From Duganella flavida (GTDB lineage Bacteria; Pseudomonadota; Gammaproteobacteria; Burkholderiales; Burkholderiaceae_D), in assembly GCF_009857445.1 (NCBI RefSeq), contig NZ_WWCN01000001.1, forward strand, positions 1 to 64,000: a DNA stretch of 64,000 nucleotides, in the 5' to 3' direction. Each line of letters opens with the position of its first letter. The stretch's first letter is position 1. The position numbers and the translations under genes are program-made. The notes below the pieces were generated by a model. It was not told the DNA's origin. It made no database searches and saw nothing but the letters and a program-made list of their open reading frames with translations. Below, piece by piece: positions 1-8,929 of this stretch.

Positions 1-166
1 GGTCACTGGTTCGCTCTTCTCAAAAATACTGACAGTATTTCTACTGAATATTTCTTTGTTGAGCATTTAATGCTTTTTGTTGCAGCACCAAATGCCCACA
101 CTTATCGACTGTTAATTTTTAAAGATCTTGTCTTGCGCTGCGAAGCGTTTTGTTCGCAGCAGAGAG
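1..166 (-). promoter_or_regulatory. rRNA operon leader (pre-16S), continues off left edge
   Basis: Read on the minus strand, this AT-rich stretch has the layout of a betaproteobacterial pre-16S leader. It begins with a hairpin (GCTGCGAA at 137-144 with TTCGCAGC at 153-160). Next comes a boxA-like GATCTTTAAAAATTA (113-127) and then TTAACAGTCGATAAGTGTGG, a run I associate with Burkholderiales rRNA leaders. The stretch approaches the edge with CAGTATTTTTGAG, typical of the last 60-100 bases before 16S. The 16S gene itself would start left of base 1 and is not in the window. The assignment rests on remembered similarity plus the promoter at 172-200. Confidence 0.65.
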
Positions 167-171
167 ATGAG

Positions 172-200
172 ATTATGAAGCGTTTTCTACATCTCGTCAA
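172..200 (-). promoter_or_regulatory. Sigma-70 promoter of the rRNA operon
   Basis: On the minus strand TTGACG (195-200) and CATAAT (172-177) are separated by exactly 17 bases, a near-consensus sigma-70 promoter. Upstream (about 201-225) lies an A-rich purine run that could act as an UP element. Transcription would start near 165 and run through the leader hairpin and boxA-like site toward the left edge. Confidence 0.65.
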
Positions 201-264
201 TCCCTCGCTTTTCTTCGTTTTCGCTTCTCAGCGTCTGCGTTGTCTTGCGAGGGACAGAATCATA

Positions 265-1041
265 TCAAAGACCTTCGAAGTTTGGCAAGCGCTTTTCCAG
301 GAAAGCTTGCATGCCTTCTTTCTGCGCAGGCGTACCGAACGCAGCCTGGAATAAACGGCGCTCATAAGTAACGCCTTCCGACAGCGTGGTTTCAAAGGCG
401 CGGTTGACCGAGTCCTTGATCTGCATGGCTACCGAAGTCGACATGGATGCGATCTGCTTGGCGATGGCCAGCACTTCTTCAATCAGCTTATCTGCCGGGA
501 TCACGCGCGACACCAGGCCAATGCGCTCAGCCTCAGCCGCATCAATAGTTCGTGCGGTCAGCAGCATGTCCATGGCCTTGGCCTTGCCAATGGCGCGCGG
601 CAGGCGCTGCGTGCCACCTGCACCCGGCACCACGCCGACCTTGATTTCCGGCTGGCCGAACTTGGCACTATCCGCTGCGACCAGGAAGTCGCACATCATG
701 GCCAGCTCGCAGCCGCCGCCCAGCGCGAAGCCTGCTACGGCGCCGATCACCGGCTTGCGCACGCGCAGAATGTGCTCCCAGTTGCGGCCGATGTAGTTGT
801 CGCGATAGGTGTCCGGATAGCTGTAGTCCACCATTGCCGCGATATCGGCGCCGGCGGCAAAGGCTTTCTCGCTACCGGTCAGCACGATGCAGCCGATGGC
901 CGGATCGGCGTCGAACTTATATAAGGCATCGCCCAACTCGTTCATCATGTTGTCGTTCAGCGCATTCAGGGCTTTCGGGCGGTTCAGACGGATCAGGGCT
1001 ACTTTATCGTGCACTTCTACGATCAGGTCTTGGTACTGCAT
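265..1041 (-). CDS. Enoyl-CoA hydratase (crotonase family)
   Basis: This 258-residue cytoplasmic protein should hydrate 2-trans-enoyl-CoA to 3-hydroxyacyl-CoA in fatty acid beta-oxidation or a related acyl-CoA route. The crotonase fold is evident from the oxyanion-hole segments (AAGADIAAM near 62-70, [12 protein letters not shown] near 104-115). Both catalytic glutamates are present: Glu112 in GGCEL and Glu132 in GQPEI. Length is normal for short-chain hydratases. I start at the ATG at 1041 because GGAGGAG sits just upstream; an in-frame GTG at 1056 would overlap that ribosome site. It is transcribed alone toward the rRNA leader and diverges from the MFS gene. The exact pathway cannot be told from sequence. 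Confidence 0.93.
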   Translation of the reverse strand: MQYQDLIVEVHDKVALIRLNRPKALNALNDNMMNELGDALYKFDADPAIGCIVLTGSEKAFAAGADIAAMVDYSYPDTYRDNYIGRNWEHILRVRKPVIGAVAGFALGGGCELAMMCDFLVAADSAKFGQPEIKVGVVPGAGGTQRLPRAIGKAKAMDMLLTARTIDAAEAERIGLVSRVIPADKLIEEVLAIAKQIASMSTSVAMQIKDSVNRAFETTLSEGVTYERRLFQAAFGTPAQKEGMQAFLEKRLPNFEGL

Positions 1042-1140
1042 GGGTTGCTCCTCCACTGTGGAATATGACTCATCGATTGTAGCGTCTATCCCCAGCGCTG
1101 GTATGATTGAAATTCGGCAACTAGCACTAAAGAGCTTCCC

Positions 1141-2385
1141 ATTTTTAACTTCCTTCGCAGCGACGAGCTTCTTCGCAACGGTGACTTCCGCCGCTATTGG
1201 TCCGCCGCCATCCTCAACGGTTTCGGCAGTTATGTCAGCGCGCTGGCAGTGCCGCTGTGTGCGGTGCTGATGCTCAAAGCCTCACCATCGCAAATGGGCA
1301 TGATGGGCGCGGCCGCAGCCCTGCCCTTCGCGCTGCTGGCCCTGCCTGCGGGGGTTTTCCTCGACCGCAACCGCAAGCTGCCTATTTTATTGGCAAGCAA
1401 AGCCGTCCAGGCAATCGCGCTGGCCAGCATCCCGCTGGCATGGTGGCTGGGCCTGCTAACGGTGCAGTGGTTATATGTGGTGTCGTTTGTTTCCGGCTCT
1501 TGCGGCGTGGTGGGTGGCGGTGCTGAGATGGTTTTCCTGACCAATATGATCGGCCGCGACAAGCTGACCGATGCCCAATCCAAGTTTGCTGCAACCGACT
1601 CCGCCTCGCGCCTGCTGGCGCCGGGACTGGCCGGCATATTGATTCAATGGCTGACCGCGCCCTATGCGGTAATCATCAACGCGCTCGGCTTTGTGGTCTC
1701 GATAGCCCTGCTGCGCAATGTGAAGGCCAATGATCCGAAACCGCCGCCCTCTAATAAGCATCCGCTGCGCGACATACAGGACGGCTTCCGCTTCATCTGG
1801 AGCCAGCCGCTGCTGCGCACGCTGGCCTGGGCCTCGGGGCTATGGCATATGCTGTTCTACGGTTTTGCTGCGCTGAGTGTGATCTTTGCAACGCGCGAGC
1901 TCGGTATGACGCCGGGCATGCTGGGCGTGGCGCAAATGATCGGCGGCCTCGGCGTGCTGGCAAGTTCGTTGATGCTTAAGCCGCTAAGCAAGCGCTTCGG
2001 GGCCACCGGCGCCATGCTGGTGGGCGTAGGTATGTGCACCTTTACTTACATCGTCATTCCGCTCATCCCGGCCAACCTGTTTGGCTACCCGCTGGCTAGC
2101 GCGATTGCCTGTGCCACCCTGTCATTCTTCCTCGACTGCGGCGTGATGCTTTTCCTGATGCCCTACTCAGCCCTGCGCCAGCAGGTCACGCCGGATGAGT
2201 ACCTGGGCCGCATGGTGTCCACCATGCGCTTCCTGACGGTGGCGATTGCGCCGGTCGGCGCACTGACGGCCGGCTATCTCGGCGAGCATTTCAATGTGCG
2301 CACCGGGCTGGCCTGCGTGGCAGCAGGCAGTATCGGGCTGATGCTGTTGCTGGCCCTGTCGCCGTCGGTGCGCAGTAAAACTTAG
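1141..2385 (+). CDS. MFS transporter (EntS-like), start codon unclear
   Basis: This is a 12-helix major facilitator permease, about 414 residues if read from 1141. The family-typical N-terminus ([19 protein letters not shown], then a first helix [12 protein letters not shown]) is encoded from 1141 in frame. However, no ATG, GTG or TTG occurs between the in-frame stop at 1108 and the GTG at 1249. Starting at GTG 1249 would delete most of helix 1. An ATT at 1141 is the best-placed initiator. The cytoplasmic loop GVFLDRNRK is the usual MFS motif. The fold resembles enterobactin-exporter-like MFS proteins; the substrate is unknown. The stop overlaps the convergent mltA stop by 4 bases. Confidence 0.85.
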   Translation: MFNFLRSDELLRNGDFRRYWSAAILNGFGSYVSALAVPLCAVLMLKASPSQMGMMGAAAALPFALLALPAGVFLDRNRKLPILLASKAVQAIALASIPLAWWLGLLTVQWLYVVSFVSGSCGVVGGGAEMVFLTNMIGRDKLTDAQSKFAATDSASRLLAPGLAGILIQWLTAPYAVIINALGFVVSIALLRNVKANDPKPPPSNKHPLRDIQDGFRFIWSQPLLRTLAWASGLWHMLFYGFAALSVIFATRELGMTPGMLGVAQMIGGLGVLASSLMLKPLSKRFGATGAMLVGVGMCTFTYIVIPLIPANLFGYPLASAIACATLSFFLDCGVMLFLMPYSALRQQVTPDEYLGRMVSTMRFLTVAIAPVGALTAGYLGEHFNVRTGLACVAAGSIGLMLLLALSPSVRSKT

Positions 2386-3608
2386 AACTTCTTCGGCAGC
2401 AGTACCCAGATGCTGCCGCGCTGCTTCATGCGGCCCGCGTTCTCGGCCGCCTCGGCACCGAAACCGAAGAAGTAGTCAACGCGAATCGCGCCACGGATCG
2501 CGCCGCCCGTATCCTGCGCCATCACTAGACGCTGCATCGGGATGTCGCTGTTCGGCTGGGTGGTCGACAGGAACACCGGCGCCCCCTGCGGCAGCTGGGT
2601 AGCGTCAATGGCGACTGAGCGCTGCGGCGTCAGCGGCACGCCCAGCGAACCTTTCGGGCCGACCTTCGGATCCGGCAAGCGCTCTTCTTTAAAGAACACA
2701 TAGCTTGGATTGACGTTGAACAGCTCCTGCATGCGGGTCGGGTGACCTGCGATCCACGCCTTGATGCCTTGCGCAGACGCCTGCTCCAGCGTCAGCTCGC
2801 CCTTCTCCACCAGGTACTTGCCGATGGATTTATACGGATGGCCGTTCTGGTCCGCATACGCTACGCGCACGGTTTCGCCGCTTTCGCTCAGCTGCACGCG
2901 GCCCGAACCCTGCACCTGCAGGAAGAACGATTCGACCGGATCATCCACCCACAGCAGCTCCTTGCCGCTGAAGTTGGCCGACTCGATATCGGCGCGGGTC
3001 GAGTACGGAATCACCTTCTTGCCAACCACCTTGCCGCGCAGGCGCATGCCCTTCAGCTCAGGATAGACACTGGCCAGGTCGATGGTGACCATATCGTCCG
3101 GTACTTTATAGAGCGGGGTCTGGTACACACCGCCTTTTTTGCGGGAGCCGTGCAGCAGCGGCTCGTAGTAGCCGGTAATCAGGCCATCGGTGGCGCCATC
3201 CGGTGCGACCACCTGGTTCGGTTCGAGGAAAGCTTCAAAGAAAGTGCGGATCGCGCGCTCATCGTTGCCATTCACGGTGCGGGCGATGGTGCATGCCTCT
3301 TTCCACGTCGCCTGCTTAATCAGCACCGAGCACGAAGACGTGAACGCCGGCCAGGCGGCGCGCAGGTCATCCTTGTCCCAGCCCGGCAGCGCGGCGAAGG
3401 TAGCCGGCACCATTTGCAGCGCGGTTGGTTTAGGAGGCTGCGGCTGGACCGGCGGCGTTGGCGGTGTCGGTTGGACGGGCGGTTGCGGTTGCGGCTGCAC
3501 CGGCGGCACAGTGGACTGATCCGGCGGCAGCGGCGTGGAGGTACAGGCGGCCAACGCCAGCGCGACGGCGCTCAGCGGAACGAGTAGACTACGGGACTTG
3601 AGTGACAT
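2382..3608 (-). CDS. mltA: Membrane-bound lytic murein transglycosylase A
   Basis: MltA cleaves the MurNAc-GlcNAc bond of peptidoglycan with 1,6-anhydro product formation and is anchored to the outer membrane as a lipoprotein. The 408-residue product has a signal peptide ending in the lipobox LAAC with Cys22. A long Pro/Gln-rich linker (PPVQPQPQPP type, residues about 30-60) follows, which should span the gap to the wall. The MltA core follows (GLITGYYEPLLHGSR and further). The C-terminal 3D barrel has the conserved aspartates in AQDTGGAIRG and IRVDYFFGFG. Its start lies only 12 bases from the divergent small ORF at 3621, so its promoter probably lies inside that ORF. Confidence 0.93.
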   Translation of the reverse strand: MSLKSRSLLVPLSAVALALAACTSTPLPPDQSTVPPVQPQPQPPVQPTPPTPPVQPQPPKPTALQMVPATFAALPGWDKDDLRAAWPAFTSSCSVLIKQATWKEACTIARTVNGNDERAIRTFFEAFLEPNQVVAPDGATDGLITGYYEPLLHGSRKKGGVYQTPLYKVPDDMVTIDLASVYPELKGMRLRGKVVGKKVIPYSTRADIESANFSGKELLWVDDPVESFFLQVQGSGRVQLSESGETVRVAYADQNGHPYKSIGKYLVEKGELTLEQASAQGIKAWIAGHPTRMQELFNVNPSYVFFKEERLPDPKVGPKGSLGVPLTPQRSVAIDATQLPQGAPVFLSTTQPNSDIPMQRLVMAQDTGGAIRGAIRVDYFFGFGAEAAENAGRMKQRGSIWVLLPKKF

Positions 3609-3620
3609 AAAAGGATAACT

Positions 3621-3704
3621 ATGTGGCTATTGATGGTTGAAGCAGGCGTGGCCTTCTTCCTGCTCGTCTTCATCGTCTGGTGGACGATGAAGGGGAAGAA
3701 GTAA
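3621..3704 (+). CDS. 27-residue single-span membrane protein
   Basis: This ORF encodes a short acidic N-terminus, one hydrophobic helix (VAFFLLVFIVWW) and a basic tail MKGKK, giving an N-out/C-in topology by the positive-inside rule. A ribosome site (AAAGGA) lies 6 bases before the ATG. The stop abuts the convergent apaG stop with no gap, which suggests the space is used by real genes on both sides. It is too short for normal gene callers. I do not recognise the protein; a role as a small membrane regulator is only a guess. Confidence 0.5.
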   Translation: MWLLMVEAGVAFFLLVFIVWWTMKGKK

Positions 3705-4079
3705 TCAGTGTAAGGTGCGCGGCAGCGACAGCACGAATTCCGGGATCTTAACCTCGAACTGGTGGCCATCCTCAGCCACGCAGAAGTACTCACCGACCAT
3801 CGAACCCTGCTGGGTTTGCAGCGCCGCGCCACTGGTGTATTCGAATTGCTCGCCCGGCTGCAGCAGCGGCTGATGGCCGACCACGCCCAGCCCGCGCACT
3901 TCCTCGATATGGTTGTTGGCGTCTGTGATAGTCCAGTGGCGCGAGATCAGCTGCGCCGCTATCTTGCCGGTGTTCTTAATCGTGATCGAGTACGTAAACA
4001 CAAAATTCGTGCGCTCCGGGTCCGACTGCTCCGGCAGGTACTGCGTTCTGACCGACACGGTAAATTCATAATTCGACAT
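3705..4079 (-). CDS. apaG: ApaG family protein
   Basis: This 124-residue, single-domain protein has the ApaG immunoglobulin-like fold. Segments visible are YTITIKN-type strands (FTYSITIKNTG), the WTITDANN turn, the conserved GVVGHQPLLQPGEQFEYTSG loop, and the GSMVGEYFC strand. ApaG has been linked to Co2+/Mg2+ handling and Ap4A metabolism, but its biochemical function is not settled. I start at the ATG at 4079 behind AGAGGAA; the longer frame to 4136 adds 19 residues unlike the family. It diverges from rpe across 170 bases. Confidence 0.92.
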   Translation of the reverse strand: MSNYEFTVSVRTQYLPEQSDPERTNFVFTYSITIKNTGKIAAQLISRHWTITDANNHIEEVRGLGVVGHQPLLQPGEQFEYTSGAALQTQQGSMVGEYFCVAEDGHQFEVKIPEFVLSLPRTLH

Positions 4080-4249
4080 CAACATTCCTCTAATTTGCAA
4101 GCTTGGCGATTGTATATCGCCAAGTGCCCATTGCACCGCAAATTAGGTCGCGACGCAAGGAGGACGCTGCTGAAAACGGCCATTGCCGGCCGGAGCAGCG
4201 TAAAATAGCGCATCTTTTTTATCGCAAGCCCACGGGCCAGCCCAACGCC

Positions 4250-4915
4250 ATGACCACCTACCGCATCGCTCCTAGCATCCTGTCCGCCGATTTCGCCCGC
4301 CTGGGTGAAGAAGTCCGCAACGTCGTTTCGGCCGGCGCCGACATCATCCACTTCGACGTAATGGACAACCATTATGTACCTAACCTGACCATCGGCCCGC
4401 TGGTGTGCCAGGCGATCCGCCCGCACGTGGATGTGCCGATCGATGTGCACCTGATGGTGAAGCCGGTAGACCGCATCATCCCGGACTTCGCCAAGGCCGG
4501 CGCCAACATCATCACCTTCCACCCGGAAGCGTCTGACCACATCGACCGTTCGCTGTCGCTGATCCGTGACCACGGCTGCAAGGCCGGCCTGGTATTCAAC
4601 CCGGCCACCCCGCTGAGCTACCTGGAACACGTGATGGACAAGGTCGACATGATCCTGATCATGTCGGTCAACCCAGGCTTCGGTGGCCAGTCCTTCATCC
4701 CGCAAGCGCTGAAGAAAATCGCTGAAGCACGCCGTCTGATCGACGACTCCGGCCGCGACATCCTGCTGGAAGTGGACGGCGGCATCAAGATCGACAACAT
4801 CGCTGCCGCTGCGGCAGCTGGTGCAGACACCTTCGTCGCCGGTTCGGCCATCTTCGGCCAGCCAGACTACAAGGCCGTGATCGACGCCATGCGCGCCAAT
4901 CTGGCCAAGGTCTAA
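4250..4915 (+). CDS. rpe: Ribulose-phosphate 3-epimerase
   Basis: Rpe interconverts ribulose-5-phosphate and xylulose-5-phosphate in the pentose phosphate pathway. The 221-residue TIM barrel shows the family start [18 protein letters not shown], the metal/catalytic His34-Phe-Asp36 in IIHFDVMD, the [14 protein letters not shown] phosphate-loop region near 138-151, and the second catalytic Asp in LEVDGGIK near 177. The ATG at 4250 gives the standard N-terminus; the frame extends upstream to 4103 without family similarity. It is followed after 4 bases by gph, and the pair leads into the trp operon, a common betaproteobacterial order. Confidence 0.97.
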   Translation: MTTYRIAPSILSADFARLGEEVRNVVSAGADIIHFDVMDNHYVPNLTIGPLVCQAIRPHVDVPIDVHLMVKPVDRIIPDFAKAGANIITFHPEASDHIDRSLSLIRDHGCKAGLVFNPATPLSYLEHVMDKVDMILIMSVNPGFGGQSFIPQALKKIAEARRLIDDSGRDILLEVDGGIKIDNIAAAAAAGADTFVAGSAIFGQPDYKAVIDAMRANLAKV

Positions 4916-4919
4916 GACC

Positions 4920-5612
4920 ATGAGCGTGCTGGCAGGCGTGCGCGCCGCAATCATTGACCTCGACGGCACCATGCTGGACACGATCCCCGACTTCCACGTC
5001 GCGATCAACGGCATGCGCGCGGAACTGGGCCTGGGCCCGATCACGCAGGAGCAAATCGCCCTGATGGTCGGCAAAGGCTCGGAAAACCTGATCCGCTCCG
5101 TTCTGGCGCTGGATTGGGATGCGGAGCGTGTCGAGGCCGCGTTTGCGCAAGCGATGGACGCCTACCAGCGCCACTACCTGAGCATTAACGGCAATTACAG
5201 CACGCTGTTCCCGCAAGTGATCGAAGGCCTGACCGCCATGAAGGCGAACGGCCTGCGCCTCGCCTGCGTGACCAACAAGCCAATCAGCTTCACCACGCCG
5301 CTGCTGAAACTCAAAGGCCTGGACCAGTTCTTTGAAGTGGTCTACGGCGGCGACTCGCTGCCGCGCAAGAAGCCAGACCCGCTGCCGCTGCAAACCGTGT
5401 GCGCTGATTTCGACCTGCCACCGTCGCAAGTGGTGGCCATCGGCGATTCTTCGAATGACGCGCAAGCCGCGCGGGCTGCGGGTTGCCCGGTGCTGACCGT
5501 GCCATATGGTTATAACCACGGAGAGTCTATACACGAAACCGATTCCGATGGTATAGTAACCACGCTGCTAGAAGCGGCTAGCCTGATTCGTTCACATCAC
5601 ACCAATAGCTGA
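4920..5612 (+). CDS. gph: Phosphoglycolate phosphatase (HAD family)
   Basis: Gph removes phosphate from 2-phosphoglycolate. The 230-residue protein is a standard HAD hydrolase: motif I IIDLDGTMLDT with nucleophile Asp13 and acid/base Asp15, motif II CVTNKP, motif III lysine in PRKKPDP, and motif IV IGDSSNDAQAA. It starts 4 bases after rpe and is surely co-transcribed. Its last 30 codons use ATA and GTA (5527-5560), unusual for this GC-rich region; this AT-rich patch may carry promoter elements for the trp leader that begins 12 bases after the stop. Confidence 0.95.
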   Translation: MSVLAGVRAAIIDLDGTMLDTIPDFHVAINGMRAELGLGPITQEQIALMVGKGSENLIRSVLALDWDAERVEAAFAQAMDAYQRHYLSINGNYSTLFPQVIEGLTAMKANGLRLACVTNKPISFTTPLLKLKGLDQFFEVVYGGDSLPRKKPDPLPLQTVCADFDLPPSQVVAIGDSSNDAQAARAAGCPVLTVPYGYNHGESIHETDSDGIVTTLLEAASLIRSHHTNS

Positions 5613-5624
5613 ACACTGACCAAA

Positions 5625-5714
5625 ATGTCGTCTCTCACCAAAAAACACATCGTCAACCAACCAGGCTCGATTGAGGCCTGGCTGTGGCGACGCTGGCAAT
5701 CCTGGCCTAACTAA
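5625..5714 (+). CDS. trpL: trp leader peptide with four Trp codons
   Basis: A 29-codon ORF sits between gph and trpE and ends W-L-W-R-R-W-Q-S-W-P-N-stop, with TGG codons at 5679, 5685, 5694 and 5703. Four Trp in nine codons is the hallmark of a transcription attenuator leader: ribosome stalling at these codons when Trp-tRNA is scarce should favour an antiterminator. No strong ribosome site is visible (ACTGACCAAA precedes the ATG), so translation may be weak. A hairpin followed by six T lies 15 bases after its stop. Neither start nor function has been tested. Confidence 0.85.
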   Translation: MSSLTKKHIVNQPGSIEAWLWRRWQSWPN

Positions 5715-5728
5715 GCCGAATTGATTGC

Positions 5729-5762
5729 TGTCGTCCGCCCGCTTGCGCGCGACAGGTTTTTT
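5729..5762 (+). terminator. trp attenuator terminator
   Basis: TGTCG (5729-5733) pairs with CGACA (5750-5754), with a further CGC/GCG pairing inside, and is followed by GG and six T (5757-5762). Position directly after the Trp-rich leader ORF and before trpE marks it as the attenuator stem. The stem is imperfect and fairly short, so termination may be partial. Confidence 0.65.
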
Positions 5763-5773
5763 GATGCACCACT

Positions 5774-5797
5774 GCGCTGGCCCACCTAGGCCAGCGC
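5774..5797 (+). promoter_or_regulatory. Strong hairpin just before the trpE ribosome site
   Basis: GCGCTGGCC (5774-5782) and GGCCAGCGC (5789-5797) form a perfect 9-bp stem with a 6-base loop, ending 2 bases before GGAGAG of trpE. There is no T run, so it is not a terminator. Its 3' arm GGCCAG can also pair with CTGGCC at 5702-5707 inside the leader ORF, so it may take part in the attenuation switch or affect trpE translation. Confidence 0.6.
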
Positions 5798-5810
5798 ATG
5801 GAGAGAACAC

Positions 5811-7307
5811 ATGACCGAACTCGAATTCAAATCGTTGGCCACGGATGGCTACAACCGTATTCCTCTGATCGCGGAAGCATTCGCCGATCTCGAAACCCCG
5901 CTCACGCTGTACCTTAAACTGGCCCAGAGCCAGAACGCCGGCAAGAACACCTTCCTGCTGGAGTCAGTAGTGGGCGGCGAGCGTTTCGGCCGCTTCTCCT
6001 TCATCGGCCTGCCGGCGACCACGCTGCTGCGCACCTTCGGCAACCGCACCGAGATCGTGAAAAACGGCGCCGTCATCGAAACGCATGAAGGCAATCCGCT
6101 CGATTTCATCGAGGCTTACCAGAAGCGTTTTAAAGTAGCGATCCGTCCTGGCATGCCACGTTTCTGCGGCGGCCTGGCCGGCTACTTCGGCTACGACACC
6201 GTACGCCACATCGAAAAAACGCTGGCGCACAGCGCGCAGAAAGATGATCTGGGCCTGCCAGACATTCAGCTGATGGTGACCGAAGAACTGGCCGTCATTG
6301 ATAATCTGAGCGGCAAGCTGTATCTGATCGTCTACGCCGACACCACCCAGCCAGAGTCCTACTCGAAAGCGAAACAGCGCCTGAAAGACCTGCGCGTGAT
6401 GCTGCGCCGTGGCGTGGAAGTGCCGGTGGCCACTGCCTCGGTACGCACCGAAGCTGTGCGCGAATTCGCCAAGGAAGATTATCTGAAAGCCGTCGCCAAG
6501 GCCCACGAATACGTGTTGGCCGGCGACTTGATGCAGGTGCAAATCGGTCAGCGTATCCGCAAGCCATACGTCGATTCGCCACTGAGCCTGTACCGCGCAC
6601 TGCGTTCGCTGAACCCGTCGCCGTATATGTACTTCTACAATTTCGGCGACATGCAGATCGTCGGCGCGTCGCCAGAGATTTTGGTGCGCAACGAGACCGC
6701 GCCTGACGGCGAGAAGAAAGTCACGCTGCGCCCTATCGCCGGCACCCGCCCGCGCGGTTCGACGCCGGAGCGCGACGCCGAGCTGGCGAAAGAACTGCTG
6801 GCCGATCAAAAAGAAATCGCCGAACACGTGATGCTGATCGACCTGGCGCGCAATGACCTGGGCCGCATCTCGGAAATCGGCAGCGTCAAAGTGACCGACC
6901 GTTTGATCATCGAAAAATACTCGCACGTCCAGCACATCGTCTCCAACGTTGAGGGCAAGCTGAAAGACGGCCTGTCCAACCTGGACGTGCTGCGTGCCAC
7001 CTTCCCGGCCGGTACGCTGACCGGTGCGCCGAAAGTGCGTGCAATGGAAATCATCGACGAACTGGAAATCTCCAAGCGCGGTATTTATGGCGGCGCTTGC
7101 GGCTACCTGTCGTTCGGCGGCGAGATGGATGTGGCGATTGCGATCCGCACCGGCGTGATCAAGGACGGCAATCTGTACGTGCAGGCTGCCGCCGGCATCG
7201 TCGCCGACTCCATCGCCGAGATGGAATATCAAGAAACTGAACACAAGGCGCGCGCTGTACTGCGCGCCGCCGAGCAAGTGCAAGATGGCCTGGATGGGGA
7301 GTTCTAA
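5811..7307 (+). CDS. trpE: Anthranilate synthase component I
   Basis: TrpE, with the glutaminase TrpG, converts chorismate to anthranilate, the committed step of tryptophan synthesis. The 498-residue length is normal. The N-terminal feedback domain contains the LLES element ([19 protein letters not shown]) that binds tryptophan in this family. The C-terminal chorismate-binding domain shows [38 protein letters not shown] and the [10 protein letters not shown] segment. GGAGAG lies 6 bases upstream. It follows an attenuator leader and overlaps nothing; trpG starts 1 base after its stop. Confidence 0.97.
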   Translation: MTELEFKSLATDGYNRIPLIAEAFADLETPLTLYLKLAQSQNAGKNTFLLESVVGGERFGRFSFIGLPATTLLRTFGNRTEIVKNGAVIETHEGNPLDFIEAYQKRFKVAIRPGMPRFCGGLAGYFGYDTVRHIEKTLAHSAQKDDLGLPDIQLMVTEELAVIDNLSGKLYLIVYADTTQPESYSKAKQRLKDLRVMLRRGVEVPVATASVRTEAVREFAKEDYLKAVAKAHEYVLAGDLMQVQIGQRIRKPYVDSPLSLYRALRSLNPSPYMYFYNFGDMQIVGASPEILVRNETAPDGEKKVTLRPIAGTRPRGSTPERDAELAKELLADQKEIAEHVMLIDLARNDLGRISEIGSVKVTDRLIIEKYSHVQHIVSNVEGKLKDGLSNLDVLRATFPAGTLTGAPKVRAMEIIDELEISKRGIYGGACGYLSFGGEMDVAIAIRTGVIKDGNLYVQAAAGIVADSIAEMEYQETEHKARAVLRAAEQVQDGLDGEF

Positions 7308-7308
7308 T

Positions 7309-7872
7309 ATGCTGCTGATGATCGACAACTACGACTCCTTCACCTACAACATCGTGCAATACTTCGGCGAGCTGGGTGAAGACGTGCGCGTCTACCGCAA
7401 TGATGAAATCACGATTGCGGAGATCGAGGCACTGAATCCGGACCATATCTGCATTTCGCCGGGGCCGAAAGATCCGGCGCAGGCAGGCATCTCTATCGCA
7501 GTGCTCAAGCACTTCGCCGGCAAGAAGCCGATCCTGGGCGTGTGCCTTGGCCACCAGGCCATCGGCGAAGCGTTCGGCGGCAAGGTAATCCGCGCCAAGC
7601 AGGTCATGCATGGCAAAACTTCTTTAATCGCGCATACGGGCGTGGGCGTCTTCAAGGACCTCCCATCTCCCTTCACAGTGATCCGGTATCACTCGTTGGC
7701 TATCGAGCGTAGCTCGCTGCCGTCCTGCCTCGAAGTGACGGCATGGACCGACGACGGTGAAATCATGGGCGTGCGACACAAGGACTACGACATCGAGGGC
7801 GTGCAGTTCCACCCCGAGTCCATCCTGTCGGAACACGGCCACCAACTGTTGAAGAACTTCCTCGTACGCTGA
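7309..7872 (+). CDS. trpG: Anthranilate synthase component II (glutamine amidotransferase)
   Basis: TrpG releases ammonia from glutamine for TrpE. The 187-residue class I amidotransferase begins [14 protein letters not shown] and carries the nucleophile Cys79 in [15 protein letters not shown] plus the His-Glu pair in [13 protein letters not shown] near the C-terminus. The ATG at 7309 follows the trpE stop almost directly, indicating translational coupling; GGGGAG in the last trpE codons serves as ribosome site. The longer frame from 7285 has no support. It could also serve folate synthesis as PabA, since no separate pabA is seen here. Confidence 0.96.
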   Translation: MLLMIDNYDSFTYNIVQYFGELGEDVRVYRNDEITIAEIEALNPDHICISPGPKDPAQAGISIAVLKHFAGKKPILGVCLGHQAIGEAFGGKVIRAKQVMHGKTSLIAHTGVGVFKDLPSPFTVIRYHSLAIERSSLPSCLEVTAWTDDGEIMGVRHKDYDIEGVQFHPESILSEHGHQLLKNFLVR

Positions 7873-7889
7873 TTAAAGAAGGACTAGCC

Positions 7890-8927
7890 ATGCCTATCAC
7901 CCATCAAGAAGCACTGGTACGCTGCATCGAACACCGCGAAATTTTCCACGACGAGATGCTGCACCTGTTCCGCCAGATTATGTCCGGCGAAATGTCCCCG
8001 ACCATGGTCGCGGCCCTGACCATGGGCCTGCGCGTAAAAAAAGAAACCATCGGTGAAATCGCCGCCGCCGCGACGGTGATGCGCGAGTTCTCCACCAAGG
8101 TGCCGATGGCCGACACCACCGGCCTGCTCGACATCGTCGGCACCGGCGGCGACGGCGCGCACACCTTCAATATCTCCACCACTGCAATGTTTGTCGCCGC
8201 TGCCGCTGGCGCACGCGTGGCCAAGCATGGCGGCCGTAGCGTGTCATCGTCGTCAGGCAGCGCGGACGTGATTGAATCGCTGGGCGCGAATATCAACCTG
8301 AAGCCAGAGCAGATTGCGCAATCGATCGCGCAGACCGGCATCGGCTTCATGTTCGCACCGAACCACCACGCCGCCATGAAGCACGTGGCGCCGGTGCGCA
8401 AGGAACTGGGCGTGCGCTCCATCTTCAATATTCTGGGACCGCTGACCAATCCGGCCGGCGCACCAAATATTCTGATGGGCGTGTTCCACGCTGACTTGGT
8501 CGGTATCCAGGTGCGTGTGCTGCAGCGTTTGGGCGCGCAGCATGCCATCGTGGTGTACGGTAAAGACAATATGGATGAAGTGTCGCTAGGCGCATCGACC
8601 ATGGTCGGTGAGCTGATTAACGGCGAGATCCGCGAGTATGAAATCCACCCGGAAGATTTCGGCATGCCGATGATCGCCAGCCGTAATCTGAAGGTGGCCG
8701 ATGCGAACGAATCCAAGCAGCGCATGATGGAAGCACTGCGCGGCGAAGCCGGTCCGGCCTACGATATCGTGTCGCTCAACGCCGGCACCGCGCTGTATGC
8801 GGCCGGTGTGGCCAGCTCGATCGAAGATGGCTTGAAGCGCGCGCGTGAAACCATTCAGTCCGGCGCGGCGCTGCGCAAGATCGATCAATTCGTCGAAGTC
8901 ACTCAAACGCTCGGCCGAGGTAACTGA
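7890..8927 (+). CDS. trpD: Anthranilate phosphoribosyltransferase
   Basis: TrpD transfers phosphoribosyl from PRPP to anthranilate. The 345-residue product has the family glycine-rich PRPP site [16 protein letters not shown] near 77-92, the [16 protein letters not shown] loop, and the anthranilate-site segment [19 protein letters not shown]. An AAGGA ribosome site precedes the ATG, 17 bases after trpG. The stop is followed after 2 bases by a LysE-type exporter. Confidence 0.97.
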   Translation: MPITHQEALVRCIEHREIFHDEMLHLFRQIMSGEMSPTMVAALTMGLRVKKETIGEIAAAATVMREFSTKVPMADTTGLLDIVGTGGDGAHTFNISTTAMFVAAAAGARVAKHGGRSVSSSSGSADVIESLGANINLKPEQIAQSIAQTGIGFMFAPNHHAAMKHVAPVRKELGVRSIFNILGPLTNPAGAPNILMGVFHADLVGIQVRVLQRLGAQHAIVVYGKDNMDEVSLGASTMVGELINGEIREYEIHPEDFGMPMIASRNLKVADANESKQRMMEALRGEAGPAYDIVSLNAGTALYAAGVASSIEDGLKRARETIQSGAALRKIDQFVEVTQTLGRGN

Positions 8928-8929
8928 CC

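Noticed and set aside
70..354. 94-codon plus frame at the left edge
   Set aside because: It covers the minus-strand rRNA promoter and leader and runs into the hydratase gene; no ribosome site or family.
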